Source: Fuerstiella sp.
GTDB lineage: Bacteria; Planctomycetota; Planctomycetia; Planctomycetales; Planctomycetaceae
Direction: 5' to 3'
Length of the DNA stretch: 64,000 nt
Assembly: GCA_029245955.1 (NCBI GenBank)
Contig: JAQWOH010000069.1
Span: forward strand, 1 to 64,000
Shown here: positions 48,132 to 57,366 of the stretch, piece after piece
Layout: every line of letters starts with the position of its first letter
Numbering within the stretch: the stretch's first letter is position 1
Translations under genes and position numbers: made by a program
Notes under the pieces: model-generated
Databases searched by the model: none
Seen by the model: only the letters and a program-made list of their open reading frames with translations
Told to the model about the DNA's origin: nothing

Positions 48132-50555
48132 ATGATGTCCGCGAATCTCACTGAGCCTCAGCAGGCCGCTGTCGACCATTTCGAAGGGCCTTTAATGGTT
48201 CTTGCCGGACCTGGATCCGGTAAGACGCGGGTGATTACGTACCGAATTGCTCGACTGCTGCAACGAGGCGTGCGGGCAGACGAGATTCTGGCGCTGACGT
48301 TCACAAACAAAGCCGCTCGCGAAATGAGCGAACGGGTGGAACGTCTGCTGGGCGGTACACGGGTCCAGGTCAGTACGTTCCATCGGTTCTGTTCGCGCCT
48401 GTTGCGGGTCTACCCCGATCACGTGGGACTGAAGGATAACTTCACGATCCTGGATTCATCGGATCAGTCGCAGCTTGTCCGGAAGATCATGAAGCAGATC
48501 GGTTTTGACACCGTGATGCATGAACCCCGTCGAGTTCTGAATCGCATCAGCAAAGCGAGGAACGAACTTGTTAGTGCAGATGCATTTCGCCGTCGATATG
48601 AAGAACGGGTTGGTGATCCGCTGGATGCTGTCGTTTATGAAGTTTTTCCGGAATACGAACAGCGTCTGCTGCAGCAGAACGCCGTCGACTTTGATGCTCT
48701 GCTGCTGCACGTCGTGGATCTGCTGGCAGACAGTGACAAGTTACGTGAGGTTCTCGATACGCAGTTTCGCTTTGTGCTGGTGGATGAATATCAGGATACC
48801 AATCTGGCTCAATATCGCATCGTGCGAGCCCTGTCGCAGCGGTTTCCGAATATCTGTGCTACGGGCGACCCTGACCAGTCCATCTACGGCTGGCGCGGAG
48901 CTCGGCCGGAAAATATCCTGCAGTTCGAACAGGACTTCGACGGGACGAAGATCGTTGCGCTCGATCAGAATTTCCGCAGTACGGCGTCCATCGTTCACTG
49001 CGCTGATCAGCTGATCTCTGTGAATCCACGTCGGCATCGGAATCCGCTGACGACAGACAACGAATCGGGTGAGTCTGTCAAGCTGCACGTCTTCGCCGAT
49101 TCAGAAGCCGAAGCCAACGGCATTGCCCTTGAAATTTCAGCGGCTGTGAATTCGAGCGAACGGAAGTACTCCGACTTTGCGGTCTTCTATCGCGTGAATG
49201 CTCTGTCCGCGTCCGTGGAAACGGCATTGTCGCGGCACGGCATTCCATTTCAGGTGGCGGCCGGATTCTCTTTTTACGAACGCGCGGAAGTACGGGATCT
49301 GCTGGGCTATCTGCGCCTTATCGAAAATTCTTCTGATGATGCGGCGTTCGAACGGATCGTCAACCGTCCGGCACGTGGCATCGGAAAAACCACAGTCGAA
49401 CGCCTGACGACGTTTGCTCTGCAGCACGGAATATCCATGATGCAGGCGGCCGAACGCAGTGACGAAATTCCGAAGCTGACGGCCCGCAGTCACAAGCCGC
49501 TGAAGGCATTTGTCGACCTGATTCACAAATTGCACAAGCGAGCCCCGCAGGTTGGTGTGCCCGCCCTGATCGAAAAACTGATGGCGGAAATTGATTACCT
49601 GGCGCTATGGGCCGACGAACACGATGAAGTCGACCAGGACCGCAAGGCCAATGTCTATGAGCTGGTTCGAGCCGCGCGCATTTACGAGGACGCTCACGAT
49701 GACCCGCAGAACTTGCCGTCACTGCAGGGATTTCTGGAAATGGCCTCACTGACCAGCGAAGCGGACAGCGTTGACGATTCCAAAGGCGTTGTCACATTGA
49801 TGACGATGCATGCCGCCAAAGGCCTGGAATTTCCCGTGGTGTATATCACCGGCGTCGAGTCGGGGCTGATTCCACACGAACGAGCGGTTCGAAATGGTGA
49901 TCCTGCCAGTTTTCAGGAGGAACGTCGGCTGCTGTTTGTGGGTGTCACGCGTGCGATGAAGGAACTGTATCTGACGCAGACTCGCCAGCGTTTCTTCCGC
50001 GGGACTCGACGATACACCATCGCCAGCCCGTTTCTGTCAGAAATGGTTGTGGATGTTGTATGTGACGACGATGTCCCGGCACCACTGGTTCAGAATACGA
50101 ATGCACTGGACTGCTATGTCCAGCAGGCGCGAGACCGTTATCAGGCGTCTCAGACGCTACCAGGCAGACCACTGATCATGTCTGCTGCGGATCTTGAGAA
50201 AAAACTGGCCGACCGGCAGGGAGTTGAGTCTGAGGCGACTGACTTTCAGAACTGGCAGCCCGACAAATCAGCGGCATCATCTGTCGTGTCAGACGATGTC
50301 GAATCGGTGACGACGGAGTTGATGCGGTCCGTCACATCGCCTGCAATATCCTCGTCAAAGGTATCGTCTTCTCATCATCTGACAGCCGGTACCAGTGTAC
50401 GGCACCCTCGCTACGGCCGCGGCGTAGTAATCGAAACGTCAGAAGGATCCAGTCGAGCCACTGTGACTGTGCTGTTCGAAGCCGACGATCGCGAGGAAAC
50501 ATTCGTCGCGGCTCAGTGCCCGCTGCAGCCGATCGGCAGCATTCGGCCAAAGTGA
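48132..50555 (+). CDS. uvrD: UvrD/PcrA-type SF1A DNA helicase
   Basis: 807 residues. Helicase motifs in order: Q-motif LTEPQQAAV, Walker A AGPGSGKTR (about 26-34), motif Ia LALTFTNKAAREM, motif II VDEYQDTN (DEYQ), motif III ATGDPDQSIYGWRGA, motif IV LDQNFRST, motif V LMTMHAAKGLEF and motif VI EERRLLFVGVTRA. The C-terminal 60 residues form the Tudor-like domain seen in PcrA/UvrD (GTSVRHPRYGRGVVIE). It unwinds DNA 3' to 5' in repair and replication-fork rescue. Confidence 0.95.
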   Translation: MMSANLTEPQQAAVDHFEGPLMVLAGPGSGKTRVITYRIARLLQRGVRADEILALTFTNKAAREMSERVERLLGGTRVQVSTFHRFCSRLLRVYPDHVGLKDNFTILDSSDQSQLVRKIMKQIGFDTVMHEPRRVLNRISKARNELVSADAFRRRYEERVGDPLDAVVYEVFPEYEQRLLQQNAVDFDALLLHVVDLLADSDKLREVLDTQFRFVLVDEYQDTNLAQYRIVRALSQRFPNICATGDPDQSIYGWRGARPENILQFEQDFDGTKIVALDQNFRSTASIVHCADQLISVNPRRHRNPLTTDNESGESVKLHVFADSEAEANGIALEISAAVNSSERKYSDFAVFYRVNALSASVETALSRHGIPFQVAAGFSFYERAEVRDLLGYLRLIENSSDDAAFERIVNRPARGIGKTTVERLTTFALQHGISMMQAAERSDEIPKLTARSHKPLKAFVDLIHKLHKRAPQVGVPALIEKLMAEIDYLALWADEHDEVDQDRKANVYELVRAARIYEDAHDDPQNLPSLQGFLEMASLTSEADSVDDSKGVVTLMTMHAAKGLEFPVVYITGVESGLIPHERAVRNGDPASFQEERRLLFVGVTRAMKELYLTQTRQRFFRGTRRYTIASPFLSEMVVDVVCDDDVPAPLVQNTNALDCYVQQARDRYQASQTLPGRPLIMSAADLEKKLADRQGVESEATDFQNWQPDKSAASSVVSDDVESVTTELMRSVTSPAISSSKVSSSHHLTAGTSVRHPRYGRGVVIETSEGSSRATVTVLFEADDREETFVAAQCPLQPIGSIRPK

Positions 50556-50560
50556 CCGTG

Positions 50561-50592
50561 TCGACTCAATGCTTTGGCAAGCATTGAGTCGA
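50561..50592 (+). terminator. Hairpin after the helicase gene
   Basis: A perfect 13-bp stem (arms 50561-50573 and 50580-50592, 6-nt loop) starts 6 nt after the helicase stop. No T-run follows, so termination would depend on other factors, or the hairpin protects the mRNA end. Confidence 0.55.
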
Positions 50593-50754
50593 CTGGAACT
50601 GACTGCCGGTGTGATCAGGCGTAGCACATGCTGTCAGCGAGGCCTCAATCCTGTCGAAGGTGCTTCAGGACACGGTACAACTGTTCATCATACACAACAG
50701 CGCGGCGGAGTCGAAAAAGCGGATAGCCGTCGGTGAAGACCACGGATGTGGCAA

Positions 50755-50850
50755 GAGCAATAATGCCTGAAGCCGTGAAACGGGGGGCGCGGTCGTTGCT
50801 CGGAATGCGGTACCCGTTTCACGGCTTTCCCGTTCATGTCGTTATTGCTC
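50755..50850. repeat. Long imperfect inverted repeat
   Basis: Inner arms aagccgtgaaacggg (50770-50784) and its exact complement (50813-50827) are nested in outer arms gagcaataa (50755-50763) and complement (50842-50850). The loop is 28 nt. It lies in the 420-bp gene-free stretch 50556-50978, and nothing else is recognised there. It might be a decayed miniature mobile element or a structured RNA. Confidence 0.55.
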
Positions 50851-50978
50851 CACGGGTTGACACCCGCGGCAAAGTGCTGCAGTCGCCTTCGAGACTTATA
50901 ACGCGCAACATGCTTAACAACAGGTGGGCAGCCGGTCCGGCCACATTGACCGGGTGCTTTCTTATGACCTTTTCGCTG

Positions 50979-52286
50979 TTATCCGCCGTGATCGAACATC
51001 GCCTCGGTTCCGCGAATCGTGTCATCAAATACGCCGTCGTTGTACACTGTCTGTCCATGAACAAAGGTCCGTACGGGCCAGCCTTTCAGCTTTGTCCCGT
51101 GCCAGGGACTCCAGCCGCTCTTTGTCACCTGCTGCTCGTTGCGGATTTCTGCTTCGCGATTCATATCCACCAGTACCAGATCTGCATCAAACCCCGCCTG
51201 AATGCTGCCTTTGTTGACGATATCCCACACGCGGGCCGGTGCGGCACACATCCAGGAGACAACCTGCTGCAGAGTGCAGTGGCCAGTGTTGACGGAGTTC
51301 AGCATCAGGGCCAGTGAGTTTTCAACGGCGGGCAGTCCTGACGGCGACTTCGGATACGGTTGGTCCTTTTCTTCGAGTGTGTGAGGTGCGTGGTCGGTCG
51401 CTACGACTTCAATTGTGCCGTCAATTAGACCGCGCCACAGTTCTTCGTTGTCCTCCGGATGCTTGATCGATGGATTCATCTGCACCAGCGAACCCAGAGT
51501 CTCGTAGTCATGGACGTTGAAGAACAGATGATGCGGACAGGCTTCCGCGGAAATCAGTTCGCTGGTACCGCGGAGGAATTTCACTTCCTGAGCCGTCGAT
51601 ACATGCAACACGTGAAACCGATGGTCATTACGTTCCGCCAGGTCAACCGCTCGCTGCGTCGCAATCAGGGCTGCCTTGTGATCACGGATACGGCTGTGGT
51701 CCCGATATGATTTACCACCGTTCAGCCTCTCGGCGTTAGCGCGAACTGTGGATTCGTCTTCGCAGTGAGCACAAATGGGCAATGTTGTCTCCGCAAAAAT
51801 TCGTTCCAGCGCTGCCTGCTGATCCACCAGCAGGTTGCCCGTGCTGGACCCGATGAAAATCTTGATGCCGGGAGTCCGCTCTGCGGACTTCAGCACACCC
51901 ACATTGTCCGGAGTTGCTCCGATATAGAAGCCATAATTGACGAGGCACTTCCCCGCAGCCAGATCCAGCTTGGCGTGCAACGCGTCCAGCGTGATGGTGG
52001 CCGGATTCGTATTCGGCATTTCCAGAAACGTGGTGACTCCGCCTTTCGCGCAGGCCCGGCTGCCTGTCGCCAGATCTTCCTTGTGAGTCAGTCCCGGGTC
52101 CCGAAAATGGACCTGGTCATCAATTACACCTGGAATCAGATGCAGTCCGGTGGCGTCAATGACTTCGTCAGCGTCCGCGCCGGCCGCGGCATCGACTGCA
52201 CAGATGACGCCATCCTCGAACAGCACATTGGTTTTGGCAGTCTGGTCCGACAGGACCACCTCAGCATTTCGAATCAGTGTTTTCAT
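50979..52286 (-). CDS. pyrC: Dihydroorotase
   Basis: 435 residues from ATG 52286; the longer frame is open but begins outside the family. It is an amidohydrolase-fold protein with the class I/III dihydroorotase pattern GVIDDQVHFRDPGLTHKED, KGGVTTFLEMPNTNPAT, ICAHCEDES, FHVLHVSTA, EACPHHLFFN and VATDHAPHT. The first metal position of the H-x-H pair is Gln (DDQVHF), a variant I recall from Bacteroidetes-type enzymes. It closes carbamoyl-aspartate to dihydroorotate in pyrimidine synthesis. It has no operon partners. Confidence 0.88.
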   Translation of the reverse strand: MKTLIRNAEVVLSDQTAKTNVLFEDGVICAVDAAAGADADEVIDATGLHLIPGVIDDQVHFRDPGLTHKEDLATGSRACAKGGVTTFLEMPNTNPATITLDALHAKLDLAAGKCLVNYGFYIGATPDNVGVLKSAERTPGIKIFIGSSTGNLLVDQQAALERIFAETTLPICAHCEDESTVRANAERLNGGKSYRDHSRIRDHKAALIATQRAVDLAERNDHRFHVLHVSTAQEVKFLRGTSELISAEACPHHLFFNVHDYETLGSLVQMNPSIKHPEDNEELWRGLIDGTIEVVATDHAPHTLEEKDQPYPKSPSGLPAVENSLALMLNSVNTGHCTLQQVVSWMCAAPARVWDIVNKGSIQAGFDADLVLVDMNREAEIRNEQQVTKSGWSPWHGTKLKGWPVRTFVHGQTVYNDGVFDDTIRGTEAMFDHGG

Positions 52287-52465
52287 TTTTTGTTTTATGG
52301 CCCTGCGAGCCAATCCGTGCGGGAACCATGTCGATACAGATGCGAGTGCCGCCAAGAACGCCATCGCCACGGCGACATGTTATAGATATTGACCGCTGCC
52401 TGCGAAGCATCACGCTGGAAACGGCAGCGGGATCTAAAGTGAATGAATCTGTATTGGACGCCGTT

Positions 52466-53137
52466 CTATTCACTGCTCACTCTTCTCCAGAGCCACCATC
52501 CGGCCAGAGCGTTTGGCAATGCAGGCGTGGTCACAACGGACAGCAAATTCACAGCTTGTATGTCGGTCGGTGCGCCCGCATCCTGAAGAGCAAACCAGTA
52601 TGCTCCGAAGATCAGACAATCCAACAGCAGAAATGGAAAGAACACGGCGTCGGCAAACGCAAGACGAAGTCCGGCCAGAGGCCCGTTGGAACGACGGATT
52701 TCGCTCACCGCCAGGAATACCGGGGCCGTCGTAATAAACGGAGTCACCAGTCCTGGCAGGCCAAGCATTCGAATCGCAAAGGCTGTGACCGACGCTCCGC
52801 TGACGCCCGTTCGCTGAATCGTGACCGACATCAGAGTCAATGCCGCAAAGGTGATGAACACGGGAATCAGTCAGTCGCCAACGATGGCCTTGCGGGAGAA
52901 CCTGAGCAACTCACCGACAGCTGCGTCCAGCGTCCTGTACCGTCTTCGCACGCTGAACGCGTTTCGGACGTCAGATCTGTTCAGCACCCGGACCGCCCAG
53001 ATGCTGAAGGGAATGCTCAGCATTGCTTCAGCAGTGAGAGGAAGCAGTCCGAATACGGCCCCCGCCATGGACCGGCCGGGCGATCGAAAGCCACGCATGT
53101 TCCATGCAACAAATGTGACGATTGCCCCGACGGCCAC
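52466..53137 (-). pseudogene. Multi-spanning membrane protein ORF interrupted by one TGA
   Basis: One minus-strand frame of 223 codons is broken only by TGA at 52873-52871. Before it are VGAIVTFVAWNMRGF, GLLPLTAEAMLSIPFSIWAV and RRYRTLDAAVGELLRFSRKA; after it come LIPVFITFAALTLMSV, TPFITTAPVFLAVSEI, FFPFLLLDCLIFGAYWF and a last hydrophobic stretch ending WWLWRRVSSE. Both halves have coding-like composition and membrane segments, so the parts belong together. The likeliest reading is a nonsense mutation; recoding as selenocysteine is possible but unsupported by any clear downstream hairpin. The family is not identified. Confidence 0.5.
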
Positions 53138-53387
53138 TCCGGCAGGAAAGAAAGGTGTCGTCTCGTCGTAATAGGAGTGAACTACTCAGACACTCAATCT
53201 CCGTGAGCAGGCCGCCAATCACCGTCAGTCCGCCGCTGGTGGTGATGTCTGCACATGCACGGGACTACCGGAGCCTGCGACGCTCTCAAATACATCTGAT
53301 AGAACGTGCGTTTCTTCGCCGGCGGTACCAGGGCTGCCGGACGCGTCAGTGTTGAGCAACGATTTCAGTTGCTGTGACTGGCGTTCG

Positions 53388-54611
53388 TCATTCGTCTTTG
53401 GCGACCGACTCAAGAATGAGTCGGGCCTTGTTGCAGTCACCGGCGAACAACAGGTCCGTTGCCTTCTTCAGTTGGACGCCGCGTGCTGCGTTCTGTGAGA
53501 GCTTCTTTTTCAGTTGATACACCATGACCGGAAGTCGGAGGTCGTCAGCGCTGTATGCTTCGTTGTTTTCGGTGTGTTTCCGGACGTGTTCCAGATAGCG
53601 ATAGCCCGATGCCTTTGTCGGCTCAATCATCGTTCCTTCGCCATAGTCATTCCATGTTGCGATCTGGATAATCCGCGACCTGCTTTCCTGAGCCATGTTC
53701 AGCGTGTCGGCGAACGTTGCTCCGTCGCGATCGTCGATGGAGCCATAACTGTCGTGTAGCTCCGCCTGTTCATAGATGTCACGGAATTCCGGGAATGCGA
53801 CAGAGATGACGAATTTGTCTGCATCGGGTCTGGCATGTAAAGACTCCAGATACTTACGCCAGACATCGGGTACGATCTCCACGCCGCCGGTCACCGGAGG
53901 CCAGCCGTACGCACCATCCAGCCCGTTCTGCTGCACCAGATGCGGCAATCCGAAAAGCAGCGGACGTTGATTGAGTTCCGTTACCATCCGGGCCCATTGA
54001 TTCTTCTGGAAATACTGAGGACCAAAGATAAGCAGGACGGGGCGACCTTTGATTTTCACGTACGCGTCATCACTGAAGCAGTTGTCTGTCAGCCATGCCA
54101 GGTCTTTCTGTCCCTGAGCGATGTCCTGCTGGTCCCGCAGCAATTCTGCTTCCTTCATGTATTTGACGGTTTGATCCTCATAACAGACGGCGTACTGTAG
54201 TCCCGCTTTCCTGACATGTTTGATGAAATGTTGTGTGTTGCGGTGCACGTCTGGGTAGTCCCGGAAGTGTGCCGTGCCATACCAGTCGATAATGACGCCA
54301 TCGATCCCCGCAAGTTTCATCAGCAGCACCTGACATTCCAGCGCATCCGCGTCGTTGGAATCATAGAGGCCAATCAGCGGGTAATCGTGCGATGCGACTT
54401 CTCGCTGCCCGTCTGCCCGGACGCGATCGGGATCGAAATGATTCATCGTCCAGTGCCAGCCCCAGTGACCGCTTACCGGTTTTGAGGCGTACCACGGCAT
54501 GTAATGCACCAGCACTGTTTTCGAACGATCCTGCGCTCTGAGATCTGGTGACGGGACTTGTGCCACCGCGGCGACAAAAAGCAACAGGAGGATGCTTCGA
54601 GTTCTAGTCAA
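53388..54611 (-). CDS. Secreted GH71/GH99-like glycoside hydrolase
   Basis: 407 residues with a signal peptide (about 1-26). The start of the mature domain, VLVHYMPWYASKPVSGHWGW, and DGVIIDWYGTAHFRDY, FGPQYFQ and QIATWNDYGEGTMIEPT are the marks of the GH99-like/GH71-like (beta/alpha)8 group found in planctomycetes and Bacteroidetes. GH99 enzymes are endo-alpha-mannosidases/mannanases; the true substrate here is unknown. A C-terminal helical extension of about 60 residues follows the barrel. Confidence 0.78.
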   Translation of the reverse strand: MTRTRSILLLLFVAAVAQVPSPDLRAQDRSKTVLVHYMPWYASKPVSGHWGWHWTMNHFDPDRVRADGQREVASHDYPLIGLYDSNDADALECQVLLMKLAGIDGVIIDWYGTAHFRDYPDVHRNTQHFIKHVRKAGLQYAVCYEDQTVKYMKEAELLRDQQDIAQGQKDLAWLTDNCFSDDAYVKIKGRPVLLIFGPQYFQKNQWARMVTELNQRPLLFGLPHLVQQNGLDGAYGWPPVTGGVEIVPDVWRKYLESLHARPDADKFVISVAFPEFRDIYEQAELHDSYGSIDDRDGATFADTLNMAQESRSRIIQIATWNDYGEGTMIEPTKASGYRYLEHVRKHTENNEAYSADDLRLPVMVYQLKKKLSQNAARGVQLKKATDLLFAGDCNKARLILESVAKDE

Positions 54612-54998
54612 TGTAGGGAGCTTTCTCCGGATCGGGCCGCGATGACGTCAGAGTAGGTGGAACGTTATTTCGCGTCGGTATCGCTCGGATGGACGTGGCC
54701 AGAATTACTTCCATATTGATCCCTCAGACCTACTGCTCTGGTAAGGAAATCGGCAACTGCCCGAAGAGCAGTCGCATCTCCCGCAATCATAACGTCGGAC
54801 AGTTCGATGGGAGCTTCGTCATTTTCTGGAGATCAAGACCTCTTCATGAGATTATTGTTCTGATGTCTACTGACGGAAACTCGGACCACGGTAACACGAT
54901 TTTGCCCGGTTTTCCGGGAACCAGTTCTGAAACAATGCGAAAAGACGGCCGATTTTCTGATCGATATTTTCGGGACACACACGATGTTCGCTGTTTTT
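54612..54998. other. Intergenic
   Basis: Nothing recognised; the stretch is relatively A/T-rich around 54800-54990. Confidence 0.35.
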
Positions 54999-55256
54999 TT
55001 ACGTAGAAGCTCCCGATAACGCATGCCTTATGCGGTGAGCCGTCATCTTCATCGCGGCTTCCGTAGCCTGGAGCATCTCGGCCACGTCGGCGTACGTGTG
55101 CTCTGAGTACTTTCCTTTGATGCAATTCTTACGGTGTACGAACTGATCTCCCATGCCGGCGTCTTCGTATTCATTTTGTAACGGTTTGATGATTCCTTCC
55201 GATGGCGTGAAATCAAGGGGGCGATCAGGGAGAATACAAAGGCGCTGCGACTCCCG
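54999..55256 (-). pseudogene. Unidentified coding remnant
   Basis: An 86-codon minus-strand frame without a proper start reads RPLDFTPSEGIIKPLQNEYE, then MGDQFVHRKNCIKGKYSEHT and YADVAEMLQATEAAMKMTAH before a TAA stop. The composition is that of a real soluble helical C-terminus, and the frame is closed upstream by a TGA at 55259. I do not recognise the family. It may be the 3' end of a lost gene. Confidence 0.35.
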
Positions 55257-55397
55257 TCAGATGTGAAACTTCAACTCCGGAAGAATAACAGGGTCGCAAG
55301 GGCACAACGATGGCACCGCGGGACGGTCGATAGATCTGCCCCGCGGCTGCCTGGGTTGCTCGGACGAATCGGGTTATATCAACAGAAGGTTTTTGAC

Positions 55398-56369
55398 ATG
55401 GAATACAACGTTCTCGGTCGTACGGGGGTGAAGGTGTCGCAATTGTGTTTTGGCACGATGTCGTTTGGAGGCGACGCGGACGAAGCGACCTCGGCCGCGA
55501 TGTTCAAACAATGTCGAGACGCAGGGATTAACTTTTTTGATTGTGCCAATGTGTACACAGCGGGGCGCTCTGAAGAGATTCTTGGAAAGTTGATCGCCGA
55601 TTGTCGGGATGAACTGGTGATCACCAGCAAAGTGTTCGGCCAGATGGGGGACCACGCCAATGCCGGCGGTTTGTCTCGCCGCCACATTGTGCAGGCTGTC
55701 GAAGATTCGCTGCGGCGTCTGAATACTGATCGGCTGGACCTTTATTTTGTGCACCAGTACGACGCGGATACACCAATGGAAGAAGTCGTCGACGTGCTGG
55801 ATGAATTGGTTCGACAGGGGAAGATTTTGTACCCAGCGGTGAGCAACTGGTCTGCCTGGCAGACAGCGAAAGCACTCGGAATTGCTGAGCGGAAAAATAT
55901 GGTTCGATTCGCCTGCATGCAACCGATGTACAATCTGACCAAGCGGCAGGCGGAAGTGGAGTTGCTGCCGCTGGCCGAATCAGAGCAACTGGGTGTCATT
56001 CCCTACAGCCCCGTCGGCGGCGGACTGCTTGCCGGTAATTACTCAACGGGCACAAAGCCAGACAGTGGTCGACTGGTTGAGAATTCGATGTATACGAAAC
56101 GCTACTACGAGGATATTTACTTTGAGGTCGCGGAGCGGTTTGTTTCTCATGCGAATGAGCGGGGCATACATCCGGTTTCGCTGGCGGTTGCGTGGGTGGC
56201 CTCTCATCCGGCGGTGACCGCCCCGATCATCGGTGCCCGCAATCCTGAGCAGTTGCAGGCATCGCTGGCGGCAGTTGATGTGAGCATGACTGCGGAATGG
56301 CGTGCAGAAATCGACGCTCTGTCGCCGACTCCTCCGCTGGCAACTGATCGCAGTGAGGAACGCTCGTAG
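55398..56369 (+). CDS. Aldo/keto reductase
   Basis: 323 residues from ATG 55398; the upstream in-frame extension is not family-like. It is a (beta/alpha)8 NADPH-dependent oxidoreductase of the YajO/Tas/AKR11-like group. It shows VSQLCFGTMSFGG, the catalytic Asp-Tyr pair in FFDCANVYTAGRSEEILG, the Lys in VITSKVFG, the His in LDLYFVHQYDADTP and the cofactor segment PIIGARNPEQL. The physiological substrate is unknown. Confidence 0.92.
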   Translation: MEYNVLGRTGVKVSQLCFGTMSFGGDADEATSAAMFKQCRDAGINFFDCANVYTAGRSEEILGKLIADCRDELVITSKVFGQMGDHANAGGLSRRHIVQAVEDSLRRLNTDRLDLYFVHQYDADTPMEEVVDVLDELVRQGKILYPAVSNWSAWQTAKALGIAERKNMVRFACMQPMYNLTKRQAEVELLPLAESEQLGVIPYSPVGGGLLAGNYSTGTKPDSGRLVENSMYTKRYYEDIYFEVAERFVSHANERGIHPVSLAVAWVASHPAVTAPIIGARNPEQLQASLAAVDVSMTAEWRAEIDALSPTPPLATDRSEERS

Positions 56370-56499
56370 TGCCAGTGAGCTCGGGTTGCGCAGTGTTCGC
56401 AATGATCAATGCTGCGTGATTACAGGGGAGCATTGAACCGGTTTGTTCTGTGTCTGCGTCGGTCGTGATAATTTATCACACTGACTGCTGATGTTTCTG

Positions 56500-57084
56500 T
56501 CAGAGCCGGTGCGGCGTTGTGCGTAACCCCTTCCGGATCTGCAGAGGCGTCGTCCCCGGTTGTATACGTGTATGCGACCGTTTAATCCGGCCCCGGCGGG
56601 AGTTCCGCAGTGTGAACAGCGAACGTGAAAATTTCTGCTCAGATTCGTGACGATCCGGTTGTTTGCCCGAAGCTGTGTCGTGGCAGACGATCGCGCCGCT
56701 GGCCCTGATCGTCACCAGTACTTCGCCGTCGTTGATGAGCGAGACATGATCGATTGCGCCGCCGGTCGTTCTGTCTGTTCCTTCGACCGCACTGGCGTTT
56801 ACATCTAATTGCTCGGCTTCCCGTAGGCTGCTGCACGCATGCAGGATCCCGTCATGGTGTGAGAAACGAACGTAGGTCCCCCAGCGACCTGTCTTGATCT
56901 TTGTTCTCTGCTCACCACTTTTCATGTCCCCAAGGCGGATCGTGCCGCCTCCGGCTGTCGCTGCCAACGGTCTGCTGTCAGACGAAAACGCAGGTGAGCG
57001 AACCGGATTGTTTTGTTCCCACAGGTCGTACAACTGCGTCGCGGATGCGATATCCCGGACGATCAGCGAAATCCGGTCAGCCAA
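56500..57084 (-). pseudogene. WD40-repeat protein remnant
   Basis: A 194-codon frame contains decayed WD40 blades: VRSPAFSSDSRPLAATAGGG, TIRLGDMKSGEQRTKIKTGR, and VTIRASGAIVCHDTASGKQ. The WD dipeptides are changed (GD for WD), one blade is scrambled, and the last 50 residues have no repeat character. It has no signal peptide or kinase domain. It is probably a leftover of a larger planctomycete WD40 protein. Confidence 0.6.
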
Positions 57085-57266
57085 TGCGACACGTCTTCCG
57101 TGATTGCCGATTCGTTATCTGCCACAGCTCATTGAGCTGAACAAAGGGTGGCCTGCGATCTTTGAATGTGGTCGGTCCAGGCTGTGAGTATCGCGAATGG
57201 TACTCGGTAATGCAGGGGCCGGAATGTCCGGGAGAGGGCAGCCATTTGGAGGTTCCGGTTTTATCC

Positions 57267-57338
57267 CAACGGTATTCGATCTATCCTAAGTGGCGCCGGA
57301 ACGCATACGGCATGCGTTCCGGAGGATTGATACCGTTG
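57267..57338 (+). promoter_or_regulatory. Nested hairpin leader RNA upstream of the SLC4-like gene
   Basis: Three helices share one axis. P1 is caacggtat (57267-57275) with ataccgttg (57330-57338). A middle helix is atcct (57283-57287) with aggat (57323-57327). An apical perfect 11-bp stem is ccggaacgcat (57296-57306) with atgcgttccgg (57312-57322), loop acggc. The 3' strand is nearly continuous, whereas the 5' strand has two internal bulges (7-8 nt) that could form a ligand or protein pocket. It ends 28 nt before the start codon. There is no T-run, so it would act on translation or mRNA stability rather than termination, or it could be a terminator of another type. Confidence 0.45.
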
Positions 57339-57366
57339 AAAGTGATTTCCTGGTCGAGAGGTAGAC

